Source of the DNA: Flavobacteriaceae bacterium
GTDB lineage: Bacteria; Bacteroidota; Bacteroidia; Flavobacteriales; Flavobacteriaceae
DNA length: 11,854 bases
Direction: 5' to 3'
Assembly (NCBI GenBank): GCA_020435885.1
Contig: JAGQYU010000041.1
Coordinates: 1-11,854, forward strand
The first letter of the stretch is position 1; the number at the start of each line of letters is the position of its first letter. The translations under genes and the position numbers were made by a program. Below the pieces are notes generated by a model. The model did no database searches. It was not told the DNA's origin and saw only the letters and a list, made by a program, of their open reading frames with translations. This document shows, in pieces, positions 1-7,227 of this stretch.

Positions 1-278
1 TTCGCATGGTCGTAAATAATAATATGTGTATCGGGTGTAACTCCAAATTTTGATAACACCTTTGAAAACTGCTCCAATGTTGGTAATGGATGCCTTCCAC
101 CATTGCTTAGATCTTCTTTAATATCAGCCAATTCAGTATTGATATCAATAAAATAAGCCCCTTTCAAATGTTTCTTCAGATAATTTTCTTTGGCATTTGG
201 GTTATTACTGGCATCAAAAAGTAGTAGCTGATTGTTATTTAATTCAAGAAGTTCTTGAGCGCTAATAATAGGTTTCAT
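1..278 (-). CDS. Sulfurtransferase, rhodanese-like (thiosulfate/3-mercaptopyruvate type), partial
   Basis: Only the first 92 codons are present; the gene runs off the left edge. The ATG is at 278 and the protein begins MKPIISAQELLELNN. The pattern is that of the N-terminal rhodanese domain of two-domain sulfurtransferases: a beta-strand LLLFDAS (about residues 18-24), then HLKGAYFIDINTEL (39-52), then the GGRHPLP stretch (62-68) before a helix and the strand HIIIYDHA. In the family this first domain is structural, and the catalytic Cys sits in the second domain, which is outside the window, so activity cannot be judged. Such enzymes move sulfur from thiosulfate or 3-mercaptopyruvate to cyanide or thiols in the cytoplasm. 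It lies 9 bp downstream of the lipoprotein esterase on the same strand and is probably cotranscribed with it. The family call is firm; thiosulfate versus mercaptopyruvate specificity is open. Confidence 0.85.
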   Translation of the reverse strand, partial: MKPIISAQELLELNNNQLLLFDASNNPNAKENYLKKHLKGAYFIDINTELADIKEDLSNGGRHPLPTLEQFSKVLSKFGVTPDTHIIIYDHA

Positions 279-287
279 GATGGTAAT

Positions 288-971
288 TTAATTCTTAAGC
301 ACTGTTTTTATAGCATCTTCAACTAAAGGTTCCATCACTTCATAGCCAGCTTTATTAGGATGTACGCCATCGTACCCATAATCATCAATTAAAGCGTTAT
401 CTTCTTTTGCCATTGCAGAAAAATAATCCAAATAAAAAACAGCACGTTTTTCTGCCAATTCTTTGAGCATAGCATTAAGTTTAGGAATCTTTTCATTAGG
501 ATGTAGGCCTTTTCTCCATGGATAATCATAAGCAGGTATTACAGAACATAGAACCACTTTGATATTATTCTTTTGAGCTTTATCAATCATTTTTGAGATG
601 TTTTTGGTGATATCCTCTAAAGAAATAGGGCCTCTGTTTTCGGCAATATCATTGGTTCCTGCTAAGATAACTACTGCAACAGGGTTAAGATCAATAACAT
701 CTTCTTGAAAACGCTCCAGCATTTGGTCAGTAGTTTGCCCACTAATACCTCTGTTTATATAGGGTTTACCTTCAAAAAACTCTGGGTGATGATTGCTCCA
801 TCCTTCGGTAATAGAATTGCCCATAAAAACAATTCTGTTTTCTTTTTGTTGTGATTTTTTCAACATTTCGTTTTGCTCTTTATAACGTGCTTTGTTAGCC
901 CAGTCATTTGTTTTACAAGATGATAAGAGAATTATCACGGTTACAAAGAGGAGTATGTTTATTTTTTTCAT
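288..971 (-). CDS. SGNH/GDSL-family esterase lipoprotein
   Basis: A 227-residue secreted hydrolase. The N-terminus has two lysines, a hydrophobic stretch and the lipobox LSSC with Cys19, so it should be processed by signal peptidase II and anchored as a lipoprotein. The SGNH blocks are all visible: block I GNSITEGW (51-58, nucleophile Ser53), block II NRGISGQ (73-79), block III GTND (105-108, Asn107) and block V DGVHPN (201-206, the Asp201/His204 pair). It resembles the platelet-activating-factor acetylhydrolase-like and acyl/acetyl-esterase branch, which removes acyl groups from sugars or lipids; the substrate cannot be read from sequence. The ATG at 971 is chosen because it immediately precedes the signal sequence. 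A -7-like element lies 19 nt upstream. It is the first gene of a minus-strand pair with the sulfurtransferase and diverges from recG. All catalytic residues are intact. Confidence 0.92.
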   Translation of the reverse strand: MKKINILLFVTVIILLSSCKTNDWANKARYKEQNEMLKKSQQKENRIVFMGNSITEGWSNHHPEFFEGKPYINRGISGQTTDQMLERFQEDVIDLNPVAVVILAGTNDIAENRGPISLEDITKNISKMIDKAQKNNIKVVLCSVIPAYDYPWRKGLHPNEKIPKLNAMLKELAEKRAVFYLDYFSAMAKEDNALIDDYGYDGVHPNKAGYEVMEPLVEDAIKTVLKN

Positions 972-990
972 TTTGTTGTCATTTCAAACT

Positions 991-998
991 CAAATATA
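991..998 (-). promoter_or_regulatory. Candidate -7 promoter element for the esterase-sulfurtransferase unit
   Basis: On the minus strand the sequence reads TATATTTG, a full match to the Bacteroidota -7 consensus TAnnTTTG. It ends 19 nt before the ATG at 971, implying a short leader. The nearest upstream TTTG (minus strand, 1023-1026) is 24 nt away, rather far for a -33 element, so only the -7 box is well supported. Confidence 0.45.
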
Positions 999-1030
999 TC
1001 GAATCCATTTAATTTAAAATAGCAAATTAG

Positions 1031-1038
1031 TATCTTCG
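1031..1038 (+). promoter_or_regulatory. Candidate -7 promoter element for recG
   Basis: TATCTTCG matches seven of the eight positions of TAnnTTTG and lies 19 nt before the TTG start of recG. This is the same spacing seen for the divergent esterase gene and the kinase gene in this window. No clear TTG is visible at the -33 distance; the upstream stretch is A/T only. The support is pattern and spacing alone. Confidence 0.4.
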
Positions 1039-1057
1039 TTCAGTAAAAATAATTCTA

Positions 1058-3163
1058 TTGCCAACGATTGATTTACATACCCCGATTGAATACCTGAAAG
1101 GCGTAGGCCCATCACGTGCAGAGTTATTGCGAAAAGAATTGGGAATACGCTCGTTGTTTGATTTGGCTAACTTCTTTCCAAATAGATATATAGACCGTAC
1201 ACAGTTTTTAAAAATCAATCAGTTACAACAAAATACTACCGAGGTACAAATAATAGGTAGAATAACTGATATTAAAACCGTTCAGCAAAAACGAGGTAGT
1301 AGGTTAGTAGCCACATTCTCAGATGAAACCGGAACTATGGAATTGGTTTGGTTTAGAGGTGTAAAATGGATCAAAGAGGCTTTAAAACTAGAGACTCCCT
1401 ATGTAGCTTTTGGAAGGGCAAACTGGTTTAATGGTACGTTCAGTATGCCACATCCAGAGCTGGAATTGGTTACAGATTACAATAAAAGCCTACAAACGGC
1501 TATGCAACCAGTTTATCCTTCAACAGAGAATTTAAGTACCAAAGGTGTTACCAACAGGGTTGTTATTAAAATGATTCAGAATTTATTTACAGAAGTTGGA
1601 ACAAATTTTACAGAAACACTTTCGCCGACACTAATAAAGAAGTTTAATTTACTTTCTAAAAATGAAGCTCTCTTTAACATTCATTTTCCTCAAAGTCAAA
1701 CGTTACTGACCAAAGCTCAACAGCGATTAAAATTTGAAGAATTATTTTTTATCCAGCTTCAACTGATACGAAAAAAACTCATCCATAAATCAACCATAAA
1801 AGGATATGTTTTTAACAGCGTAGGCAATTATTTTAACAACTTTTACAAGGATTATTTACCTTTTGAATTGACTGGTGCGCAGAAAAGAGTTATTAAAGAG
1901 ATTAGGAAAGATATGGCTACCGGAGCGCAGATGAATCGTTTATTACAAGGCGATGTTGGCTCCGGCAAAACTATCGTGGCACTACTTACCATGTTGATAG
2001 CGCTTGATAACGGTTTTCAAACCGCATTGATGGCCCCAACTGAAATTTTGACTACACAACATTACAATGCTATTTCTGAAATGGTTAAAGGACTGGATAT
2101 CAGCGTGCAATTACTAACTGGCTCAACAAAAACAAAAGATAGAAAAGATATCCATGAAGCACTGGAAGATGGTTCTCTACACATTATAATTGGTACTCAT
2201 GCACTTTTAGAGGATAAAGTGCAATTTAAAAATTTAGGACTGGCCATTATTGATGAACAACATCGTTTTGGCGTGGCACAGCGAGCCAAAATGTGGATGA
2301 AAAATAAATTACCGCCACATATTTTGGTAATGACGGCGACCCCTATACCACGCACATTAGCTATGAGTGTGTATGGTGATTTGGATATTTCTGTAATTGA
2401 TGAATTGCCTCCCGGCCGAAAAGAGGTTATTACTGCCCATAGATATGATAGTAATAGACTGAATGTTTTTAAATTTATGAAAGATGAGATTGCCAAAGGC
2501 AGGCAGATTTATGTGGTGTATCCTCTTATAGAAGAATCACAGAAACTGGATTTTAAAGATTTGATGGATGGCTTTGAGAGTATTTCAAGAGAGTTTTCAA
2601 AGCCAACCTATCAAGTAAGTGTTGTTCACGGAAAGATGAAAGCTGAGGATAAGGAATATGAAATGAACAGGTTTTTAAAAGGCGAAACCCACATTATGGT
2701 TGCCACAACGGTTATTGAAGTAGGTGTAAATATCCCTAACGCCAGTGTAATGGTTATTGAAAGTGCCGAAAGGTTTGGTTTGTCACAATTACACCAGTTA
2801 CGTGGAAGGGTAGGGCGAGGTGCTGAGCAGAGTTATTGTATTTTAATGACGAGTTTTAAATTGACTAACGATGCCAAAACACGTATTGAAACAATGACAA
2901 GTACAAACGATGGTTTTAAAATTGCTGAAGTAGATCTTAAACTGCGTGGCCCCGGCGATGTAATGGGAACACAACAAAGTGGTGTATTGAACATGAAAAT
3001 TGCAGATATAGTTAAAGATGCAGCGTTACTTAAAAAAGCAAGAGAAGTTGCTTTTAAAGTACTTTCTGATGATCCGAACTTGTTAAGTCCCGAAAATAGG
3101 AATATAAATACTGCCTATAAAGAAATAACCAAGAATAGAGCTATTTGGTCAAATATCAGTTAG
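1058..3163 (+). CDS. recG: ATP-dependent DNA helicase RecG
   Basis: RecG remodels stalled replication forks and Holliday-type branched DNA in the cytoplasm. At 701 residues it has the usual full length. The N-terminus has the typical TPIEYLKGVGP helix-hairpin-like start (8-18), followed by the OB-fold wedge domain (about 60-160), which grips the junction. The superfamily 2 motor follows: Walker A GDVGSGKT (298-305), the DEQH box (399-402), the TAT motif (426-428), VIEVGVNIPNAS in the second RecA-like lobe, and motif VI QLRGRVGRG (580-588). The region after that, through LRGPGDVMGTQQSG, is the RecG-specific TRG area coupling hydrolysis to translocation. The start is TTG at 1058: the frame is closed by a TAG at 1028-1030, no ATG or GTG good enough to initiate lies between, and the residues right after the TTG already match the family. 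The stop is 18 bp from the convergent receptor gene, with no hairpin terminator between. Confidence 0.98.
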   Translation: MPTIDLHTPIEYLKGVGPSRAELLRKELGIRSLFDLANFFPNRYIDRTQFLKINQLQQNTTEVQIIGRITDIKTVQQKRGSRLVATFSDETGTMELVWFRGVKWIKEALKLETPYVAFGRANWFNGTFSMPHPELELVTDYNKSLQTAMQPVYPSTENLSTKGVTNRVVIKMIQNLFTEVGTNFTETLSPTLIKKFNLLSKNEALFNIHFPQSQTLLTKAQQRLKFEELFFIQLQLIRKKLIHKSTIKGYVFNSVGNYFNNFYKDYLPFELTGAQKRVIKEIRKDMATGAQMNRLLQGDVGSGKTIVALLTMLIALDNGFQTALMAPTEILTTQHYNAISEMVKGLDISVQLLTGSTKTKDRKDIHEALEDGSLHIIIGTHALLEDKVQFKNLGLAIIDEQHRFGVAQRAKMWMKNKLPPHILVMTATPIPRTLAMSVYGDLDISVIDELPPGRKEVITAHRYDSNRLNVFKFMKDEIAKGRQIYVVYPLIEESQKLDFKDLMDGFESISREFSKPTYQVSVVHGKMKAEDKEYEMNRFLKGETHIMVATTVIEVGVNIPNASVMVIESAERFGLSQLHQLRGRVGRGAEQSYCILMTSFKLTNDAKTRIETMTSTNDGFKIAEVDLKLRGPGDVMGTQQSGVLNMKIADIVKDAALLKKAREVAFKVLSDDPNLLSPENRNINTAYKEITKNRAIWSNIS

Positions 3164-3181
3164 TTAGATTCCATCATTTTA

Positions 3182-5398
3182 TTAAAACCTGAAACTTACA
3201 ACGCCCTTTAAAAAGAAAGGTGTTCCGGGAGTAAAATGTATCTCTTCTACAGGAAACGGTTCATTTTGTAATCGAGACTCTGTCGCAAATTGTGTTTCGT
3301 TCCATTCTGTATCAAAAAGATTTTGTATTTGGATACTGAAATCAAACTTCTTCCATTCATAACCAATATTCAGGTCAACAACTGTATAGCCGGAAGCTGT
3401 AATAGAATTATCTTCATTGGCAGGCCTGTCTCCCATGTGTCTAACATGAACACCTCCATAAAGACCGGATTTTCTAACCATATTTAAACTAGTTACAAAG
3501 GTAAAATCAGGAGCCAGCGGAATGTAGTCTTCACCACTGTTTTCATCAATAGCTTTGCCATTAGCATAATTGGCATCAAAGTTCCAGAATAACCAGTCTA
3601 ATGGTTGATATCTGATGCTAAGATCTACACCTTGTCTTTGCGTTTTTCCACTTGGTTCTACAACTCCTTCATCACCAACATAAACAAATTCCTGTTCTAA
3701 GAATAAATACCAATATGCTGTGTTGATGAGCAATCGGTCAATAGGCTTCCATATAAACCCAATATCGGTTCCATAAGCTGCCGGAAGTATTTTTTTACCG
3801 TTTTCGGCAACCACTACACGGGTATCGTTTGAATGGAAACCTTTACCAAGTTTTATATAGCCTTGTAATGATTTTGACTGGTTATACAAGATGTTTAGTT
3901 TTGGACTGATGATTGATTTTGTGTTTGATTGTGTTTCGTATGCTTCCAGTAATTTATCATTGTATTGAAAATCGAAATAATCAAATCGTACAGCAGGATT
4001 GAACGTCCATTTACCAACATCAAAAGTAGCATTAAGGTAAGCACTGAAATTAGTTTCGTTTACATTGCCTAATTTAATTTCTTCTAAGGTTTCAGACCTG
4101 TTTACGGTATGCGATAGCAAACTGTTTTTTGTTTGGTCATTTCGCAAACCGGCACCTAATTGCCAACTTCCATCAATATTATCATTAGAAAAACGATGAT
4201 TATATTCGCTGTTAAAACCGAAAATTCCTCTTTTTTCCTCTTGCTTGATCTGATCTCCATTCACTGGGTCATTTAAGAAAAAAGTAAAGTTGGAATAGAG
4301 TTCAAATTCATACTCAGAATAAAAAGCATAATTTTTAATATAGGAGTGGTCATCAATATATTTATCATAATTGATCAAAAAATTGGCCCTGCTGGTATTG
4401 CCTCCTTCAGTATCGTCAATGGCGCCAAAACGTGAAATATGGCCATTATCAATTTCTCTTTGTGGAATTTGCCCTGAGGCATCCCATTTACTTTTAAAAT
4501 AGGAAGTTGTAACCGAAAGGTAATCATCATTGGTTATATTTCCACCATATTTACCAAATAGATTAATTCTGTTAAAATTTTGAGGGCTATCAAACGGGCC
4601 GTCTGTATCAATATATTCTGAAGCAAAATACGCATTATGCGATTCATGATTCAAAATATTGAACATAAGCATATTACGTTTAGTATTGAATTGTCCAAGT
4701 TCAAATTTAATTTGGCTTTCATCCAATCGTTTTTTAGTTTTGAAATCTACATAGGCAGCCGTATTAAAATTCCCTTTATGGGCATAATAGGGTCCTTTGC
4801 CAAAGTCTATTTCATCAATGGTTTCTGGTATTAAAAAATGTAGATCAGCATAACCTTGACCATGTGCATGCGAAACCATATTTACCGGCAGACCATCTAC
4901 AGTAATATTTACATCTGTTCCATGGTCTATATCAAACCCTCTTATAAAAAGTTGTTCTGCTTTTCCGCCACCGGCATGCTGGCCTATAAACAAACCTGGG
5001 ACCTGTCTCAAGATGTCTTGTGATGAATTTACCGGATCGGTTTGGATATCTATTTCCGTAATAAGGTTCAACGCATTTATATGCGGATAAATAATCACTT
5101 CATCTAATGAAATATATTTTTCAGCAAGTACTATTACCACTTTTTCATTAAGAGACTTAATTTTTTCTGATTTAGTTTCGTAGCCTATGTGAGATAATTG
5201 TAAGGTATCACCTATTTGTACATCTTTAAAAATAAAATAACCTTTAGTATCAGTATGGGTATGTTCTCCGTTTCTAAGATTAACTATAGTTACTTCTTCA
5301 ATAGGTAACTTGTTTTCATTAATTACGTTACCTTGTAAGGTCTGACCGTTCAAAGTTTTGAATAATAAAAATAATGAAATGAGTAAAATTTTTTTCAT
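3182..5398 (-). CDS. TonB-dependent outer-membrane receptor with carboxypeptidase-regulatory-like N-terminal domain
   Basis: A 738-residue outer-membrane transporter powered by TonB-ExbBD. The signal peptide covers about residues 1-18 (MKKILLISLFLLFKTLNG). A carboxypeptidase-D regulatory-like beta-sandwich follows (about 19-92, with GYFIFKDV and LSHIGYET), then a Ton-box-like LDEVII (98-103), the plug (about 115-225, with LRQVPGLFIGQ, QLFIRGF and TVDGLPVN), and a 22-strand-type barrel to the C-terminus. The barrel shows the late IQNLFDTEWNE motif and ends in Phe-Arg-Phe, as expected for Bam recognition. There are no cysteines. No SusD-like partner, transporter or regulator is adjacent, so glycan uptake is not suggested and the substrate is unknown. 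The plug is rich in histidine (H106, 141, 159, 177, 179, 187, 207), which might mean metal or metal-chelate contact, but that is inference. The gene is monocistronic here and convergent with recG. Confidence 0.95.
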   Translation of the reverse strand: MKKILLISLFLLFKTLNGQTLQGNVINENKLPIEEVTIVNLRNGEHTHTDTKGYFIFKDVQIGDTLQLSHIGYETKSEKIKSLNEKVVIVLAEKYISLDEVIIYPHINALNLITEIDIQTDPVNSSQDILRQVPGLFIGQHAGGGKAEQLFIRGFDIDHGTDVNITVDGLPVNMVSHAHGQGYADLHFLIPETIDEIDFGKGPYYAHKGNFNTAAYVDFKTKKRLDESQIKFELGQFNTKRNMLMFNILNHESHNAYFASEYIDTDGPFDSPQNFNRINLFGKYGGNITNDDYLSVTTSYFKSKWDASGQIPQREIDNGHISRFGAIDDTEGGNTSRANFLINYDKYIDDHSYIKNYAFYSEYEFELYSNFTFFLNDPVNGDQIKQEEKRGIFGFNSEYNHRFSNDNIDGSWQLGAGLRNDQTKNSLLSHTVNRSETLEEIKLGNVNETNFSAYLNATFDVGKWTFNPAVRFDYFDFQYNDKLLEAYETQSNTKSIISPKLNILYNQSKSLQGYIKLGKGFHSNDTRVVVAENGKKILPAAYGTDIGFIWKPIDRLLINTAYWYLFLEQEFVYVGDEGVVEPSGKTQRQGVDLSIRYQPLDWLFWNFDANYANGKAIDENSGEDYIPLAPDFTFVTSLNMVRKSGLYGGVHVRHMGDRPANEDNSITASGYTVVDLNIGYEWKKFDFSIQIQNLFDTEWNETQFATESRLQNEPFPVEEIHFTPGTPFFLKGVVSFRF

Positions 5399-5416
5399 GA
5401 TACTGGAAGATTTGGG

Positions 5417-5424
5417 CGAAAATA
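5417..5424 (-). promoter_or_regulatory. Weak candidate -7 element for the TonB-dependent receptor gene
   Basis: On the minus strand TATTTTCG matches seven of eight positions of TAnnTTTG and ends 18 nt before the receptor ATG, the spacing seen for other genes here. Other 7/8 matches, such as TAACTTCG and TATTCTTG, lie further upstream, so the choice rests on spacing. No -33 TTG is evident. Confidence 0.25.
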
Positions 5425-5443
5425 GAAAGAATAATACTAAACG

Positions 5444-5478
5444 AAGTTACATAAAATAACAAGAATATAATGTTACTT
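5444..5478. repeat. Imperfect inverted repeat upstream of the receptor gene
   Basis: AAGTTACAT (5444-5452) and ATGTTACTT (5470-5478) form 9-bp arms with one mismatch around a 17-nt spacer. Within it a shorter symmetric GTTA-N7-TAAC occurs at 5446-5460. The repeat lies 46-80 bp upstream of the receptor start, around and beyond the expected -33 position of its candidate promoter. It could be an operator, but AT-rich intergenic DNA yields such repeats by chance. Confidence 0.3.
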
Positions 5479-5563
5479 TTATATCAATAGTTTTTGATTT
5501 GTCATCATTTAAAAAGTTTAAAAAATAATATGCTAAAAAGATTTGTAAAACTTATAAGGTTTA

Positions 5564-5595
5564 TTGAATATTTTATAATTCATTTTTTAAATTTG
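5564..5595 (+). promoter_or_regulatory. Candidate Bacteroidota-type promoter for the kinase-mgsA operon
   Basis: A TTG at 5564-5566 is followed after 21 nt by TAAATTTG at 5588-5595, a full match to the -33/-7 arrangement TTG...TAnnTTTG of Bacteroidota. The -7 box ends 18 nt before the kinase ATG. It lies in the 215-bp divergent intergenic region shared with the receptor gene, which otherwise holds no gene that I can see. Confidence 0.55.
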
Positions 5596-5613
5596 AGGTC
5601 TTAAACTTAAAAT

Positions 5614-6474
5614 ATGATTTTTATTGTTGATAGCGGTTCAACCAAATGTGATTGGATTGCCATAGATAAAGAAGGGAATAAACTTTTTGAAAAGATAAGA
5701 ACCAGAGGTTTAAATCCTGAGATACTTACTTCAAAAGAATTACTAGAACGTATTGAAGAGAGTGTAGAGTTACGTACATATAAAGAAAAAGTTGAATATA
5801 TTTTCTTTTACGGAGCCGGATGCGGTACAGAAAGGCCTACGCTGGCTTTAAAAAAAGTGCTTGAAAACTTTTTTACCAATGCCAAAGTACAGGTAGAAGA
5901 AGATACCATGGCAGCCATATATTCAACAATCAATAATAATGAACCTGCTGTGGTTTGTATTATGGGTACAGGTTCTAATTGTACTTATTATGATGGTGAA
6001 AAAGCAATTCAGAGTGTAATATCCTTGGGATATATTCTAATGGATGATGCCAGTGGAAATTATTACGGAAAACGTTTAATACGTGATTATAAGTTCAGGC
6101 ATATGCCGGAGGATCTACGTGTATCCTTTAAGGAGAAGTATGATGTGGATTCTGATAGCATCAAGTTAAATATCTACAATCGTCCAAATCCAAATGCCTA
6201 TTTGGCTAAGTTTGCTGAGTTTATGTTCTTGCATAAAGATAGTCCTTATATAAAAGAATTGATAAAATCAGGTGTTAGAGAGTTCGCTAATAATATGATC
6301 TTCCAGTTTAAAGAAGAATTAAAAACAGCTCCGGTACATTTTGCAGGGTCTATTGCTTTCCTTTCACAGGAAGAAATTAGAGAAGTTGGGCAAGAAATGG
6401 GCTTTAAAGTAGGTAATTTTGTAAGGAGACCAATTGATGGTTTGGTTAAGTATCACACTCAACATATGAAATAG
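5614..6474 (+). CDS. BadF/BadG/BcrA/BcrD-type sugar kinase (N-acetylglucosamine kinase-like)
   Basis: A 286-residue cytoplasmic kinase of the ASKHA fold. The phosphate-1 motif is VDSGSTKCDW (5-14). EDTMAA (96-101) is at the position of the catalytic-aspartate segment (Asp97). The phosphate-2 motif is MGTGSNC (117-123) and the adenosine-side motif is FAGSIAF (243-249). DDASGNYYGKRLIRDY (144-159) is typical of bacterial GlcNAc-kinase-like members. Relatives phosphorylate N-acetylglucosamine, and in some Bacteroidota and clostridia N-acetylmuramic acid as well (MurK type), using ATP, which would fit recycling of cell-wall sugars; the exact sugar is inferred, not shown. The ATG at 5614 leads directly into the first strand, so no residues are missing. 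The TAG stop overlaps the GTG of mgsA by one base (TAGTG), suggesting translational coupling. Confidence 0.87.
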   Translation: MIFIVDSGSTKCDWIAIDKEGNKLFEKIRTRGLNPEILTSKELLERIEESVELRTYKEKVEYIFFYGAGCGTERPTLALKKVLENFFTNAKVQVEEDTMAAIYSTINNNEPAVVCIMGTGSNCTYYDGEKAIQSVISLGYILMDDASGNYYGKRLIRDYKFRHMPEDLRVSFKEKYDVDSDSIKLNIYNRPNPNAYLAKFAEFMFLHKDSPYIKELIKSGVREFANNMIFQFKEELKTAPVHFAGSIAFLSQEEIREVGQEMGFKVGNFVRRPIDGLVKYHTQHMK

Positions 6475-6836
6475 TGGAAATAGCGCTTATAGCACATGAT
6501 GGTAGAAAAGCTGAAATGGTTCAGTTTTTAAATGAACATAGAGAAACACTCGAAAAAAAGAATATAAGGCTTATTTCTACCGGAACAACCGGAGAAAAAG
6601 TAAAAAAAGCGGGTTTTGAGGTAACACCAATGCTTTCCGGCCCTTTGGGTGGTGATGCACAAATAGCGGCTAGAGTAGCTGAAGGTAAATGCAATATGGT
6701 ACTCTTCTTTAGAGACCCTTTAGAAAAACATCCTCATGAGCCAGATGTACTAATGTTGATGCGCCTTTGTGATGTACACAATGTGCCGTTGGCTACCAAT
6801 CCGGCAACAGCCGATTTATTGATTAAGGCTATTTAA
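6474..6836 (+). CDS. mgsA: Methylglyoxal synthase (short form)
   Basis: Converts dihydroxyacetone phosphate to methylglyoxal and phosphate, a bypass of lower glycolysis used when phosphate is scarce or sugar phosphates accumulate. The 120 residues show IALIAHDGRK (3-12), the phosphate-binding STGTTG (35-40), SGPLGGD (55-61) with the catalytic-base aspartate Asp61 (E. coli Asp71), DPLEKHPHEPD (81-91) with His88 and Asp91 (E. coli His98, Asp101), Arg97, and ATNPATAD (107-114). The start is GTG at 6474, within the kinase stop codon. The protein ends right after the last core helix; the E. coli enzyme (152 residues) continues about 25 residues further, so the C-terminal tail is absent here and the N-terminal lead is also short. 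The 3' end overlaps the convergent ridA by 8 bp. Identity is secure. Confidence 0.95.
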   Translation: MEIALIAHDGRKAEMVQFLNEHRETLEKKNIRLISTGTTGEKVKKAGFEVTPMLSGPLGGDAQIAARVAEGKCNMVLFFRDPLEKHPHEPDVLMLMRLCDVHNVPLATNPATADLLIKAI

Positions 6837-7209
6837 CAGCAATCATAGAAATTTCTACATTTACATTTTTTGGCAAGCAAGCAACCTGTACTGTTTCTCT
6901 TGCAGGTGCTGTAGCATCTTCAAAATAGGAGCCGTAAACTTTGTTTATTGCAGCAAAATCATTCATATCAGAAATAAAAATAGTGGTTTTTACTACGTTT
7001 TCAAAGGCCATTCCTGCTTCTGAAAGGATGGCTTTTAAGTTTTTCATTACCTGATCGGTTTCAGCACCAATGTCACTAAGGATAAGCTCTCCGGTTGCAG
7101 GGTTAAAAGCTATCTGCCCTGATATAAAAAGCATATTATTTGTTAAAACTGCTTGGTTATAAGGGCCAATGGGTGCTGGTGCATGTTGTGTTTGAATTAT
7201 TTTTTTCAT
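6829..7209 (-). CDS. ridA: RidA family reactive enamine/imine deaminase
   Basis: A 126-residue member of the YjgF/YER057c/UK114 family, which forms cytoplasmic trimers and hydrolyses reactive 2-aminoacrylate or iminopropanoate produced by PLP enzymes. The sequence shows APIGPYNQA (12-20, with Tyr17), FISGQIAFNPATGEL (28-42), the NLKAILSEAG helix and, at the C-terminus, PARETVQVACLPKN (102-115) with Arg104 at the substrate-carboxylate-binding position and Glu119 near the end (VNVEISMIAVK). These residues mark a true RidA rather than a divergent Rid subgroup. It begins 18 bp after the lptD stop on the same strand, so it is probably the second gene of an lptD-ridA transcript. Its last 8 bp overlap the end of mgsA on the other strand. 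The ATG at 7209 gives the canonical N-terminus. Confidence 0.95.
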   Translation of the reverse strand: MKKIIQTQHAPAPIGPYNQAVLTNNMLFISGQIAFNPATGELILSDIGAETDQVMKNLKAILSEAGMAFENVVKTTIFISDMNDFAAINKVYGSYFEDATAPARETVQVACLPKNVNVEISMIAVK

Positions 7210-7227
7210 GGTAAAGATTATTAATTT

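Noticed and set aside
1027..1218. 63-codon open frame on the minus strand over the start of recG
   Set aside because: Antisense to the conserved RecG N-terminus and without any family features.
2197..2496. 99-codon open frame on the minus strand within recG
   Set aside because: It lies wholly antisense to the conserved helicase motifs of recG, has no recognisable domain and no promoter; it is a shadow frame.
3164..3181. Bidirectional terminator between recG and the receptor gene
   Set aside because: The 18-bp gap has no inverted repeat able to form a stem.
5399..5613. Small gene, riboswitch or regulatory RNA in the 215-bp divergent gap
   Set aside because: The stretch is very AT-rich with no conserved-looking structured elements or convincing small frame; promoter-like boxes and one weak inverted repeat are all that I can support.
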